64,000 nt of DNA from Desulfobacteraceae bacterium Eth-SRB1 (GTDB lineage: Bacteria; Desulfobacterota; Desulfobacteria; Desulfobacterales; ETH-SRB1), in contig RPGP01000029.1 of the NCBI GenBank assembly GCA_004193555.1, positions 390,976 to 454,975 of the forward strand. Direction: 5' to 3'. Positions 1 to 10,206 of this stretch are shown here, one piece after another. The position numbers and the translations under genes are program-made. A model generated the notes under the pieces. The model was given only the letters and a program-made list of their open reading frames with translations, searched no databases and was not told where the DNA came from. How positions within the stretch are numbered: position 1 is the first letter of the stretch; each line of letters starts with the position of its first letter.

Positions 1-1722
<1,722 letters not shown>

Positions 1723-1744
1723 GATAGTTGATATTGTCAAGATT

Positions 1745-1850
1745 GATGAACTCGTAAAAAAACGAATTCATCAGGTGTTAAGTGTTATGTTAAAGCAATT
1801 GCCTGTTTAATCATATTCTTAACACTTAACACAGTTCGCAAAAAGTCGGG
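1745..1850. repeat. Intergenic inverted repeat, family B (GAATTCATCA + GTGTTAAGTGTTA)
   Basis: It contains gatgaactcg-taaaaaaa-cgaattcatc followed by ggtgttaagtgttatgttaa, with a complementary ttaacacttaacac arm downstream and then gcaaaaagtcg. Related copies occur at 4081-4150, 53355-53430 and 57890-58040. It lies in the promoter region of trkH. Confidence 0.7.
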
Positions 1851-1896
1851 TATAAATGCTGAGTAGATAATAAATGCCAATCCGTCGACATTGAAA

Positions 1897-3210
1897 ATGA
1901 CAAGCCTGTTTAAAAAACCCACATCCATGCAGTTGATTGTGGCTGGATTTCTTTTTCTGATTTTTATCGGCGCTTTTCTTCTAACCCTGCCGTCTGCCTC
2001 TTCCAGCGGATATCGCCAATCATTTCTGGATGCCCTGTTTACAGCCGGTTCCGCTGTCACTACAACCGGACTGGTGGTAGTGGACACAGGATCGTTCTAT
2101 TCCCGCTTTGGACAAATAATTATCCTTGCGCTTTTTCAAATCGGCGGTCTGGGATATATGATAATAATAACCCTTATAGTTTTAGGCGTAGGCGGCAGGC
2201 TGTCTATCAGCGGCCAAACTTTGCTGAGACAATCAATAACCCGGCCAACCTCAGTAGATATGATCCGCTTTGCAAAAATTATCCTCCTTTTCACACTTGT
2301 ATTCGAGATGGCCGGAACCATTTTTCTTGGATTTTTCTGGACGCGATTTTTTCCATACGGAAAAGCTTTTTACTTGGCCGCCTTTCACTCGGTGTCTGCG
2401 TTTTGCACCGCCGGATTCTCCCTTTTCCCTGATAGCCTGAAAGCTTATAATGAATGCTTTTCCATCAACCTCATAATCAGCCTTCTTGCCTTGGGCGGTG
2501 GAATCGGTTTTTTTTGCCTGTATGAACTTTTTGTCCTCCTGCCGGAAAAGCGGTTTATGAAACAAACCATAAGATTATCAACACACACAAAAATAGTTCT
2601 CTCCAGCACGACTTTTCTAATATTAGGCGGAGCAGGAATTTTATGGATTGCGGAAAGCGGAGTCAGGGCCTCCATTTTCCAGGCAGTCTCCGCCTCAACA
2701 ACCACCGGCTTTAATACAATCGAAATCGGAAATATGCATACATCCGGTCTCTGGATTATCCTCTTTCTCATGTTTGTTGGAGCTTCACCCGGAGGCAGCG
2801 GTGGCGGCATCAAAACCGTCAGCTTTGTCTTGCTTCTGGCATTTATACGTTCCTACCTTTCCGGCAGAAATGACGTTTTTATTTTTAAAAAGCGCATTCC
2901 ACAGAAAACCATGCAAAAAGTTTTTGCCATAATCATCATGGCGATACTGTGGGTTTTTACAGCCACCGGAATACTCATGCATACGGAAAAAGCAGCTCCT
3001 CTGGATATTCTTTTCCAGGTAATTTCCGCTCTGGGGACAGTGGGACTTTCAACAGGAATAACCCCGGACCTGAGTTCGGCAGGAAAGGTGGTAATCATTC
3101 TTTCAATGTTTATCGGACGTGCAGGGCCTCTTGCCATCGCACATTCTCTAATGGGGCGCCCAAAACCTGCTTCATTTACTTATCCTGAAGCGGATATAGT
3201 GGTAAGTTAA
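1897..3210 (+). CDS. trkH: TrkH/KtrB-family potassium channel subunit
   Basis: This is the membrane pore subunit of a Trk/Ktr potassium uptake system. The protein has about ten hydrophobic segments and the expected repeated pore motifs: SAVTTTGLVV early, SAFCTAGFSL, SASTTTGFNT and SALGTVGLST. Each places a selectivity-filter glycine after a T-[TA]-G-type loop. About 437 residues is the usual KtrB-like length. The ORF track starts at a TTG (1891); the ATG at 1897 is chosen because no ribosome-binding site favours the TTG. It is followed after a hairpin-rich repeat by the regulatory subunit trkA, and it diverges from the N-ATPase operon. Confidence 0.9.
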   Translation: MTSLFKKPTSMQLIVAGFLFLIFIGAFLLTLPSASSSGYRQSFLDALFTAGSAVTTTGLVVVDTGSFYSRFGQIIILALFQIGGLGYMIIITLIVLGVGGRLSISGQTLLRQSITRPTSVDMIRFAKIILLFTLVFEMAGTIFLGFFWTRFFPYGKAFYLAAFHSVSAFCTAGFSLFPDSLKAYNECFSINLIISLLALGGGIGFFCLYELFVLLPEKRFMKQTIRLSTHTKIVLSSTTFLILGGAGILWIAESGVRASIFQAVSASTTTGFNTIEIGNMHTSGLWIILFLMFVGASPGGSGGGIKTVSFVLLLAFIRSYLSGRNDVFIFKKRIPQKTMQKVFAIIIMAILWVFTATGILMHTEKAAPLDILFQVISALGTVGLSTGITPDLSSAGKVVIILSMFIGRAGPLAIAHSLMGRPKPASFTYPEADIVVS

Positions 3211-3224
3211 GTGAGAATTGACTG

Positions 3225-3415
3225 CTCAGGGGATAGGCTGTAGGCATTTAGGCTGAAGACTGTTAGTTGCTTTGGTGGATTCGTCGCTTACGCTCCTTTA
3301 ATCCACCCTACGATTTAATAGATGGAAATGATTGTAGGGTGGATTAAGCGAAGCGAATCCACCAAAACGAAATACTAACAGCCTTTAGCCTACAGCCTAA
3401 ACAACCTGAATAGTT
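3225..3415. repeat. Nested inverted repeat: family A arms around a GTAGGGTGGATTAAGCG hairpin
   Basis: The outer arms are taggctgtaggc...gactgttagt and actaacagcctttagcctacagcct. The inner arms are tttggtggattcgtcgcttacgc and gcgaagcgaatccaccaaaa, joined through taatccaccctacg and tgtagggtggatta. The whole folds into one long stem of roughly 180 bases between trkH and trkA. The inner GTAGGGTGGATTA motif resembles a repeat seen in many proteobacterial genomes (from memory). Confidence 0.75.
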
Positions 3416-3432
3416 AAGGGAGAATATTAAAT

Positions 3433-4083
3433 ATGAAATATTTCGTTGTTATAGGTCTGGGAACTTTCGGACAAAACACAGCAATAGAGTTGGAAAACCT
3501 TGGTCATCAAGTACTCGTCATTGACCAAGACGAAAAAAGGGTAACTGCAATAAAAGATCTGGCAACTGAATCGATTATCGCCGATGCCACCGATAAAAAG
3601 GTTTTATCTGAATTTGTAAATAAAAATGTGGATGCGGTCATACTTAATATGGGCGACAATCTTGAAGCTAATGCTTTGACCACTCTTAACCTGATAAGCA
3701 TTGGAGTTAAACGGATCATTATCAAAGCAAAAAATGATGCTTTCGGCAAAATATTGACCGCTATTGGGGCGACAGATATCATTTACTCTGAAAGAGAAGG
3801 AGCCAAACGGTTAGCTCAAAAACTCCATACTCCCAATCTGATCGAACACATTCCTCTCTCCCCTGAATACGAAATCGTTGAACTTGCAGTGCCTGACAAG
3901 TTCATAGGCAAAACACTTGACGAGCTTAAAATACGAAATAAATATAAGGTGGTAGTTATTGCTGTAAAAGATATTCTATCGAACGAATTTCATCTGATTC
4001 CGGGCGCTGATTTCGAGTTTTGTCAGAATAGCGCCATGATTATCATCGGCAAAACTTTTGATATTGATCGGTTAAGCTTTTGA
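3433..4083 (+). CDS. trkA: TrkA/KtrA-family RCK regulatory subunit of potassium uptake
   Basis: This is the cytoplasmic gating subunit that binds nucleotide and controls the TrkH/KtrB pore. The first half is a Rossmann RCK_N domain (residues about 1-120) with the dinucleotide-binding GLGTFGQNTAIELENLGH, then VIDQDEKRV carrying the acidic residue at the end of strand 2. The second half (about 135-216) is an RCK_C domain. The 216 residues fit a single-RCK KtrA rather than the double TrkA of enteric bacteria. It follows trkH on the same strand, separated by about 220 bases of hairpin repeat, so the two may have separate transcripts. Confidence 0.92.
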   Translation: MKYFVVIGLGTFGQNTAIELENLGHQVLVIDQDEKRVTAIKDLATESIIADATDKKVLSEFVNKNVDAVILNMGDNLEANALTTLNLISIGVKRIIIKAKNDAFGKILTAIGATDIIYSEREGAKRLAQKLHTPNLIEHIPLSPEYEIVELAVPDKFIGKTLDELKIRNKYKVVVIAVKDILSNEFHLIPGADFEFCQNSAMIIIGKTFDIDRLSF

Positions 4084-4243
4084 TGAATTCGTAAAAAATC
4101 GAATCCATAAGGTGTTAAGTGTTAGGTGTTGAGTGTTAGGCTAAAGCAATTATCTGTTTAAAATTTAGGAATTGGAAAATTTAGGGATTCAGGAATTGAA
4201 GGTATTCTGCTGATTTTAATCCCTTAATCCCTAATCCTCAACC
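4081..4243. repeat. Family B repeat plus AATTTAGGGATTCAGG / TTAATCCCTAATCC arms
   Basis: It starts in the trkA stop region with gatgaattcgtaaaaaatcgaatccat and ggtgttaagtgttaggtgttgagtgtt. Next come gaattggaaaatttagggattcaggaattg and a complementary-looking ttaatcccttaatccctaatcc. It lies between convergent trkA and the CBS gene and could serve as a terminator for both. Confidence 0.55.
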
Positions 4244-4699
4244 TTACTCGACCAAAAATCGCAACAAATCGATTAGCGTAATATCGGCGATCACCCTTTT
4301 TTTATCATCTACAACAGGGAGCTCATGCACATTGGTCCTGATCATTTTCTTCAATACCATCCCCACCTGTTCATTTTCAGTCGCCACCACTGTTTTTCTT
4401 TTCATTATGTCTTTTGCTGTTTCAGCGGTAATCATACTGATTAAAAACCTTGGGTGGATTTGTGGCTCATGGCTTGGAGAAAATACGTGTTTTGCAAGAG
4501 ACTTTAAAGAAATGCGGCCGACAAGTTTTTTTTCATCATCCACCACATAAAGAAGATGCCCGGGCTCAAAACTGATCATGATGTCGACCACCTCTTTAAT
4601 GCCGGCATTTTCATGAATAATCGGAATCCTTCTCTTTTTAAGAAGAGCAACCAGTTCAGCCACCTTTGTGTTTTCTGTAACTTTTTCAACACGCTTCAT
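4244..4699 (-). CDS. Tandem CBS-domain protein
   Basis: The 151-residue protein consists of two CBS domains (about 5-70 and 85-150). Typical features are VAELVALLKKRRIPIIHENAGIKEVVDIM-type first-strand segments (quoted in part), HLLYVVDDEKKLVGRISL and HELPVVDDKKRVIADITL with the conserved D-x-L-R end. Paired CBS domains bind adenine nucleotides and act as energy or ionic-strength sensors. Its neighbours are a potassium uptake system and a cation antiporter, so a regulatory role in ion transport is plausible but unproven. No membrane segment or catalytic domain is attached. Confidence 0.85.
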   Translation of the reverse strand: MKRVEKVTENTKVAELVALLKKRRIPIIHENAGIKEVVDIMISFEPGHLLYVVDDEKKLVGRISLKSLAKHVFSPSHEPQIHPRFLISMITAETAKDIMKRKTVVATENEQVGMVLKKMIRTNVHELPVVDDKKRVIADITLIDLLRFLVE

Positions 4700-4734
4700 G
4701 CTCTATCCTCCGAACCCCGCCAGACTGACGGCAG

Positions 4735-5250
4735 GCAAGCTCTGATCTCTGATCCCCCAATCCGCAACGAGTAACAAACAAAGATGAACGTCCAACATCG
4801 AACGTATTAAAAGATGAACGTCCAACATCGAACATTGAACATCGAACGTCGAATAATGATGTCGCTCCGCTCTTCAAAATATTTTAAAATCGAATAAAAA
4901 ACAAACACCCAATACCGAACATTAAGCAGCTATTTTTGTTTTTTTCATATGTTCATCTTTTTCCATTCAACATTCGATGTTGGACGTTCGATGTTCGACG
5001 TTCATCTTTTTCTCTTCTCACCTTCTCACCTTCTCACCATCTCAACCTCCGATCTCCGGCATCGATTTCCACGTCTGAAAGCCGCTCCTACTCGACTACT
5101 CGACTAATCTCCGACCTTTGGCTTCTGTTTTTTTGTTGTTCATTCGACGTTGAACGTTCGATGTTCGATGTTGGACGTTCATCTTTTTCTCTTCTCACCT
5201 TCTCACCATCTCAACCTTCGATCTCCTACCTCTGACCCCTGACCCCTGCA
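4735..5250. repeat. Family D/F repeat cluster (GAACGTCCAACATCGAACGTTG; CTCTGACC units)
   Basis: There is no gene here. The stretch is built from gatgaacgtccaacatcgaacattgaacatcgaacgtcgaataatgatgtcgctccgct (given as pattern only, in pieces) and its inverse at 4970-5190, interleaved with tcttctcaccttctcacc and ctctgacccctgacccctg units. Left and right arms are complementary over many short blocks, so it is a large imperfect inverted repeat. A related copy lies at 49376-49440. Confidence 0.7.
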
Positions 5251-5251
5251 T

Positions 5252-6475
5252 TTACGCTTCCCCTGCCCTTCTAAGTGAAAACCGGACAAAAAATGGCGTC
5301 ATTAGTTCATTGATTATTACCGATCCCAATACAGCGTTTACCATTATGTCCGACAGATATGTATCTCCAAATACTACTCTGGCTTCCAGCACAAGACCAA
5401 GAGTCACGCCGGCTGTTGGCAAAAGAGACAGGCCAAAATATTTTTTAACCGCCTCAGGCGCACCGGATATTTGAGCTCCTAAACAGCTCCCTAACAGCTT
5501 TCCGGTAAAACGCCCCAGAACAATAACCAGGGCGATCAATCCAGCAGTCTGCATTACCTTAAAATCCATATGAGCCCCTGCCAGTGTAAAAAACATTCCG
5601 AATATAGGCTCCTCTATGCTCTCCACTACTGCAAAAAGATCCTCATGGTGCTTTACAAAATTGACCACCACAAACCCAAGCATCATATTGGCAAGCAAAG
5701 GAGATGCCTTAAGGCTTATTGCCAGTCCGCCTGCTAAAAAAATGGCTCCTATTAACACTCCAAGAATTGCCTCCTTTCGCAATACAAAACCAATCAGTTT
5801 CCAAAGGCAGATTCCCAACACGCCTCCAATAAACAGGGAAAGAAGAATGGAAAACATGGGAGAAAAAATCAGGTTGGTAAAAGATGCGGCCTGTTGGTTT
5901 ACGAGGAATTGGGCCATGGTAAAAGCAAAAGCGGCAAAGAGAATCGTAAGAGCGTCATCCAGTGCGACCACACCTAACAGTATGGTAGTAAACGGCCCCT
6001 TTGCCCTGTATTCATGAACGATTGCCATAATTGCGGCAGGAGCTGTAGCAGCGCTGATAGCGCCGATCACAAACGCCATGGGAAAATATAATGTCCGGAA
6101 AGATGACTGAATCGCTCCCAGGCTGTGAATAAAATAAAAAAACAGGGAAAGCATCAGCGTCGTGGAGATGAAAGCGCCAAAAGCCTGCGTAAATGTAATC
6201 CAGAAAATATGCTTTCCAAGCTTTTTCAATTTTATCAGGCTGAGAGATCCACCGATAGAAAAGGCAATTATCGACAAAGCTATATCTGTAATTATACTCA
6301 GTTCTTCTTTAATTAGGCTCTCATGGAACAGCCCTAAAAGCGAGGGGCTGAGCAGCATTCCAATTACAAGATATCCTGTCACACGAGGCGCTTTAAAGTA
6401 GTTTGCTGCTTTTCCGCCTGCATAGCTCAAGAGAAGAAGCAGGCCTATGTAAACAAGTGGATGGATTGTTTCCAT
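5252..6475 (-). CDS. CPA2-family cation/proton antiporter (KefB-like membrane domain)
   Basis: This is a polytopic inner-membrane protein of 407 residues with about twelve hydrophobic segments. It matches the Na+/H+ exchanger (CPA2) fold: PRVTGYLVIGMLLSP in TM2, then a discontinuous-helix region with GVVALDDALTILFAAFAF, whose double-aspartate DD is the cation-binding signature. The cytosolic RCK domain of KefB/C is absent, so this is a membrane-only antiporter. It starts 1 base from the end of the universal stress protein gene, so the two are cotranscribed on the minus strand. Whether potassium or sodium is exchanged cannot be told from sequence. Confidence 0.88.
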   Translation of the reverse strand: METIHPLVYIGLLLLLSYAGGKAANYFKAPRVTGYLVIGMLLSPSLLGLFHESLIKEELSIITDIALSIIAFSIGGSLSLIKLKKLGKHIFWITFTQAFGAFISTTLMLSLFFYFIHSLGAIQSSFRTLYFPMAFVIGAISAATAPAAIMAIVHEYRAKGPFTTILLGVVALDDALTILFAAFAFTMAQFLVNQQAASFTNLIFSPMFSILLSLFIGGVLGICLWKLIGFVLRKEAILGVLIGAIFLAGGLAISLKASPLLANMMLGFVVVNFVKHHEDLFAVVESIEEPIFGMFFTLAGAHMDFKVMQTAGLIALVIVLGRFTGKLLGSCLGAQISGAPEAVKKYFGLSLLPTAGVTLGLVLEARVVFGDTYLSDIMVNAVLGSVIINELMTPFFVRFSLRRAGEA

Positions 6476-6476
6476 A

Positions 6477-7415
6477 TTATTGAACGATCCAGATAGTTAA
6501 ACCGCTTGAGTTAACCAAAACTTTACTGGTTACACTGCCCATGAAAAGTTCCTTTATTTTCGAAAGCCCCCTGCGTCCCAACACAATTGTTCCAAAACCG
6601 TTTTCACGCGCCTCTTTGAGAATATCGTCAGCAGCAGACCGGCTGCCGTCTATTACTTTTGTGGCGATCTGATCCTCGGAAAGCCCTGCATCAAGAAGTA
6701 TTTCTTTTGCCTTTTTCATATACGGAGCAATCTGCTGACCTGCCTTATTCCGCCAGAATTCTTCAAGATCAGGAGCCTCTTCAAGGGTCTCCAGAGGAAC
6801 AAAGCGTCTCAAATCTCTCATTGTATAAAAAATAGTTGCCTTGCAATCGGTTCCGGAAAGCATAAAACCGGCATGGTCAACGGCTCTCAGGGCATTGTCG
6901 GAGCTATCCACGGCGATGAGCGCCTTTTTTGAACGAACACCGCCCCCCACTATCCACAGGGGGCAATCCCTGCAGTACTCTACAAGCCTTGTGGAAATAG
7001 CGCCCATGATAAAAGGTTTGAAATCGGTTCGTCCCCGCCTGGACATCAGAATAGTATCCGCCCTTTTATTTTTTGCCCAAAAGCGAATATCTCTGGCAAT
7101 AGTACTTTCGCATTGCCGGTAATGCGGTTTGACATTCTCTTCAGCAAAACCTTTATCAATAAGAATTTTCACAGCTTCCGCTAAAACCCGCTCGGCTATT
7201 TCTTTATTCTTTCTTTTAACTGAAGCCAGCGCCGACCTGAGCTTCCTGTCCATTGTTTTATCGTCTGTTAACAGCGGCGGCAAAGAGGGCATGACATACA
7301 GAAGATGGATATGCATTTTATGCTCAGCGCCAAACATAAGATAAAGATAATCCAATGATCTCAACGAATTTTTAGATCCATCAAGCGGTATGACAATGCT
7401 TTTTTTCAACTCCAT
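6477..7415 (-). CDS. Universal stress protein with two UspA domains
   Basis: The protein carries two UspA domains (about 1-155 and 160-312). Each begins with a buried-strand motif (SIVIPLDGSKNSLRSLDY; KALIAVDSSDNALRAVDHAG). The second ends in the ATP-binding loop GTIVLGRRGLSKIKELFMGS, with a related TILMSRRGRTDFKPFIMGA in the first. Double-domain UspA proteins bind ATP or other nucleotides in the cytoplasm and often regulate antiporters. The ORF track begins at a GTG at 7451; the ATG at 7415 is preferred because AAGGAG lies just upstream. It leads into the adjacent antiporter gene, which suggests functional coupling. Confidence 0.88.
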   Translation of the reverse strand: MELKKSIVIPLDGSKNSLRSLDYLYLMFGAEHKMHIHLLYVMPSLPPLLTDDKTMDRKLRSALASVKRKNKEIAERVLAEAVKILIDKGFAEENVKPHYRQCESTIARDIRFWAKNKRADTILMSRRGRTDFKPFIMGAISTRLVEYCRDCPLWIVGGGVRSKKALIAVDSSDNALRAVDHAGFMLSGTDCKATIFYTMRDLRRFVPLETLEEAPDLEEFWRNKAGQQIAPYMKKAKEILLDAGLSEDQIATKVIDGSRSAADDILKEARENGFGTIVLGRRGLSKIKELFMGSVTSKVLVNSSGLTIWIVQ

Positions 7416-7450
7416 AATATTCTCCTTGACTGACAGGTTGGCTATATGCA

Positions 7451-7825
7451 CTATTTCCTGGGGAAATACTTTACCCCTGCGATATTTTTAAAATCTGAAT
7501 CCTGAGTCCAGAGTATGGCTTCGAATGCCTTCGCTGTTGCGAGAATAATACTGTCTGCCATTGGAAGAGCAAGTTCTAAACTTAGCTTTGAGGCAGCAAT
7601 CGCTAACTGGGCTGTCAGATCCACAACCGTTCCTTTTTGCATAGCAGCGGCCGCCTGAAGGGCTTCATTCTCACTTGATTCCCGAAGAACGACCTTGAAG
7701 ACCTCATAGATCGTTATCGCTGGGACAACAAGCGAAGGCGTATCTTTCAAAGGGGTTACGAAGCGCTTTGCATTCAGCTCATCTGCAAAGTATGCAAGCC
7801 AACCGGAAGAATCGACGATATTCAT
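7451..7825 (-). CDS. vapC: PIN-domain ribonuclease toxin (VapC family)
   Basis: The 124-residue PIN domain has the expected acidic residues: NIVDSSGWLAYF (first Asp), ITIYEVFKV (Glu), LPMADSIILATA (Asp) and TQDSDFKNI (last Asp). VapC toxins are magnesium-dependent endoribonucleases that cleave tRNA or rRNA when freed from the antitoxin. The gene overlaps the preceding AbrB-type antitoxin gene by four bases (ATGA type), the usual toxin-antitoxin arrangement. The target RNA cannot be inferred. Confidence 0.9.
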   Translation of the reverse strand: MNIVDSSGWLAYFADELNAKRFVTPLKDTPSLVVPAITIYEVFKVVLRESSENEALQAAAAMQKGTVVDLTAQLAIAASKLSLELALPMADSIILATAKAFEAILWTQDSDFKNIAGVKYFPRK

Positions 7826-8028
7826 ATTCTATCTTCCTCACGTTCGAATTCCGTATTTATGCCTTTGAGGAATCCGCGAAGCTCTGTAATATCTCGTTCA
7901 GGAATAAACTCGATCCGACCGTCATATTCTACAACATGCATTTTTTGACCAGGACGAAGACGTAAAGATTGTCTTACTGTTTTGGGAATAACAACTTGAA
8001 ATTTTGGTGATACAGTGACTATTTGCAT
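7822..8028 (-). CDS. vapB: AbrB/SpoVT-type antitoxin (VapB family)
   Basis: This is a short DNA-binding antitoxin of 68 residues. The N-terminal swapped-hairpin AbrB domain reads VTVSPKFQVVIPKTVRQSL, then LRPGQKMHVVEYDGRIEFIPE. The C-terminal tail (RGFLKGINTEFEREEDR) would occupy the toxin. A ggaggt ribosome-binding site precedes the ATG, and atcgatactaataaatatt-like sequence just upstream is a possible autoregulatory operator. It is cotranscribed with vapC. Confidence 0.9.
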   Translation of the reverse strand: MQIVTVSPKFQVVIPKTVRQSLRLRPGQKMHVVEYDGRIEFIPERDITELRGFLKGINTEFEREEDRI

Positions 8029-8228
8029 AACAATACCTCCATCGATACTAATAAATATTACAATATCATGATCGATTGGATTTTGTCAAGCGAGATAGGG
8101 GGTGAGGCAAAACCTCCCCTACCCACAATTTATAAGAATGCTTTTCGGTAGCGGATGATATATGAGGAAATGATTTGCACCGGTACATTGTTCAAGGAAT
8201 TAACCGGTGTTTCATATTCAGACATTAA

Positions 8229-8418
8229 ACCCTATAGTTGCATAAAAAATAGCACTATTTCAATTAGAAAGTCTCTATTGTTATCAATTGCTATCCCTGA
8301 TGAAAAATTCTGGAATTCACCAATGGTGAATTCCAGAAAACAACCACGACATCCATGAAAGCCATATTTAACGTAGTTTTTGAGATCAATTACTTAATTC
8401 TTTATGCAACGTTAGGGT
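8229..8418. mobile_element. 190-bp terminal-inverted-repeat element (ACCCTATAGTTGCATAAA ends)
   Basis: The ends are accctatagttgcataaa (8229-8246) and tttatgcaacgttagggt (8401-8418), matching at 16 of 18 positions in inverse orientation. The interior has no convincing gene and holds a 31-base perfect palindrome, ttctggaattcacca-a-tggtgaattccagaa, at 8308-8338. A second element with the same type of ends is at 46272-46562. This is MITE-like; the parent insertion sequence is not identified. The rest of 8029-8517 shows only the vapB promoter side. Confidence 0.6.
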
Positions 8419-8517
8419 AAACTATGCATTTCTCATAGTGTCATGTCAACGATACTCTGTCATTTCGAAGGAGTTTTACTTTTTAGATCAGATGCTATTT
8501 AACAATCAAATTGCTGT

Positions 8518-8988
8518 TTGAAAAGCCAGAACTTTTTGATGGTGCTGGCATCCGGTTTTATGATTGAAACCACCAATACCGACACCTTTTGCGTCAGTTG
8601 TCACGTCATGGCACCTTTCCGGACGTCATGGCAGGATGCAGTTCACGGCGGCCAGAATCCCCAAGGCTTTGCTGCCCAGTGCGTCGATTGCCACTTACCC
8701 CATGGCGACTTTTTCCAGTTTTTAACGGTTAAAGCCATAACAGGCACAAGCGATCTCGTACACAACCTGTATATTGATCCGAAAACTTACGACTGGGCTG
8801 GCGCGTCGGAGAAAAATCGCCTGAAATTTACTTTTGACAATGCCTGCCGCCGCTGCCATCATACTTCGGTCACCTTCTCGAAGCTCGGATTGCTCTTCAG
8901 CGTAGGCCTATCCTCCGGAAGAATAAATCTAAAAAACATAATGGAATTCATTTTGCAAGTGTTTTTTAATGAATTTAATGAGTTATAA
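8518..8988 (+). pseudogene. NapC/NirT/NrfH-type multihaem cytochrome c, truncated at both ends
   Basis: Three c-type haem motifs are visible (CVSCH, CVDCH, CRRCH), with spacing and flanking residues (HVMAPFRTSWQDAVHGG; QCVDCHLPHGD) typical of the NapC/NirT/NrfH membrane quinol dehydrogenase family. The N-terminal membrane anchor is reduced to a weak hydrophobic stretch with no good start codon (TTG). After the third motif the frame runs into SVTFSKLGLLFSVGLSSGR, which lacks the expected fourth haem motif. It is therefore read as a decayed fragment; a catalytic partner (NrfA, NapA) is absent. The haem assignment is firm, functionality unlikely. Confidence 0.75.
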
Positions 8989-9339
8989 GAGATTAAAAAC
9001 GGGAATTTTAATTGTCGTTATAGGAAAATAATATTTGTCGTTGATCAGCTTTACAATCCCCATAGATAATGGTAGGTAATTAGATGCTTGATCGGAGCGG
9101 CCCCGTCCAACCAAGTTTTATCCATCATCCCGCCAGGAAAACGTATCGTCCGAGCTTTTCAAACTATTTCCGCCAGACTGGTCTTTCCAGCATTCTTGTA
9201 CTGCGGGACAATGGATAAAACTCTATACGTTATTTTCTTAATGTATATATTTGCTTGGCGATTTGCGAAGCTGCAGACTCGTTTTTCCTCCAACAAGGCA
9301 TACTGTAAGATATTGAACAATTGAGGAAAGGATATAAAT
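8989..9339. other. Intergenic, no supported gene
   Basis: Two track ORFs overlap on opposite strands here (9088-9324 and 9159-9458). Neither shows a recognisable domain or good codon pattern. An in-frame TTG with a GAGGAAAGGA ribosome-binding site at 9323-9340 belongs to the next gene. Confidence 0.5.
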
Positions 9340-10206
9340 TTGAAGCATAACTGCTCTAATAATGAACGTGTGACCACAGCATTACTTCTTGCAGCCGGCA
9401 TAGGCAGCCGCCTGTATCCCTTGACGCAGAATGAGCCTAAATGCCTGACAATAGTCAATGGTATGTCGATACTTGAACGGCTGATCTCCAGTCTTAATCA
9501 GCATGGTTTCAAACGTCTTGTTGTAATCACAGGACATCTTGAAAATCATATAAGGGATTTTCTGGGAAATCAGGCAGGTGACATCACAATTGATTATATT
9601 TTTAGTCCGGTATATAAGACGACCAATAATATCTATTCTCTCTGGATGGCACGTGAAGTTATCAATGAGCCATTTCTGCTGCTCGAAAGTGATCTTGTTT
9701 TTGATGAATCACTTCTGGATACCATGCTGTATCCTGACAGAATAGCTGTTGCAAAGATGCAACCCTGGATGGATGGGACATGTGTTACAATAGATCAATC
9801 TCAACGGGTTAAAGCATTTTGGGCGGGCAAAGCATACTCTTTTGGTGCGATCAAATATAAGACCGTTAATATTTACAGCATTTCACTTAATTCGTGGCAT
9901 TGTATTGTAAAAAAATTAGACCAGCATATTTCAGAGGGCAAAGTAAATGACTATTACGAAACCGTATTTGCAGAAATGATTGCTGATGGCAGCCTCTTTT
10001 TTAAAATTGTCTCTTTTGACGGCAAGCCATGGTATGAAATAGACACCATTGAAGATCTGGCAGAGGCTGAAAAACTATTTTCATCAGACAATTATACGTG
10101 TACGAAAATTATTGCTCTTTCTCAGCCCGATTTTTTAAACATTCAATTGATCAATGCTGTAAGATCTCCCCGGGAAGCAACAGGAACCTTAAGTGTCGCA
10201 AAATAA
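9340..10206 (+). CDS. LicC/PntC-like phospho-alcohol nucleotidylyltransferase
   Basis: This cytoplasmic nucleotidyltransferase has 288 residues. The NTP-binding signature is ALLLAAGIGSRLYPLTQNEPK (quoted short), with the catalytic Lys in EPKCL. The substrate side carries SPVYKTTNNIYSLWMARE, whose NNIYSL is characteristic of choline-phosphate (LicC), ethanolamine-phosphate and 2-aminoethylphosphonate (PntC) cytidylyltransferases rather than sugar enzymes. Metal ligands are in LLLESDLVFD and WYEIDTIED. It starts at TTG after a strong GAGGAAAGGA site and overlaps the next gene by 14 bases. With its neighbours it is expected to make a CDP-activated amino-alcohol head group (inference). Residues about 255-288 after the domain are not conserved in appearance. 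Confidence 0.8.
   Translation: MKHNCSNNERVTTALLLAAGIGSRLYPLTQNEPKCLTIVNGMSILERLISSLNQHGFKRLVVITGHLENHIRDFLGNQAGDITIDYIFSPVYKTTNNIYSLWMAREVINEPFLLLESDLVFDESLLDTMLYPDRIAVAKMQPWMDGTCVTIDQSQRVKAFWAGKAYSFGAIKYKTVNIYSISLNSWHCIVKKLDQHISEGKVNDYYETVFAEMIADGSLFFKIVSFDGKPWYEIDTIEDLAEAEKLFSSDNYTCTKIIALSQPDFLNIQLINAVRSPREATGTLSVAK

Noticed and set aside
4735-5250. CRISPR array from regularly spaced short repeats
   Set aside because: Units are degenerate, directly adjacent and arranged as an inverted repeat; there are no constant spacers and no cas genes.
8155-8358. 67-residue ORF on the plus strand
   Set aside because: It crosses the left end of the TIR element and the palindrome; no domain or codon signal.
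9088-9458. Overlapping ORFs on both strands before the nucleotidylyltransferase gene
   Set aside because: No recognisable domain in either; the frames are mutual shadows. A weak AGKTSL string on the minus strand is not a proper P-loop.
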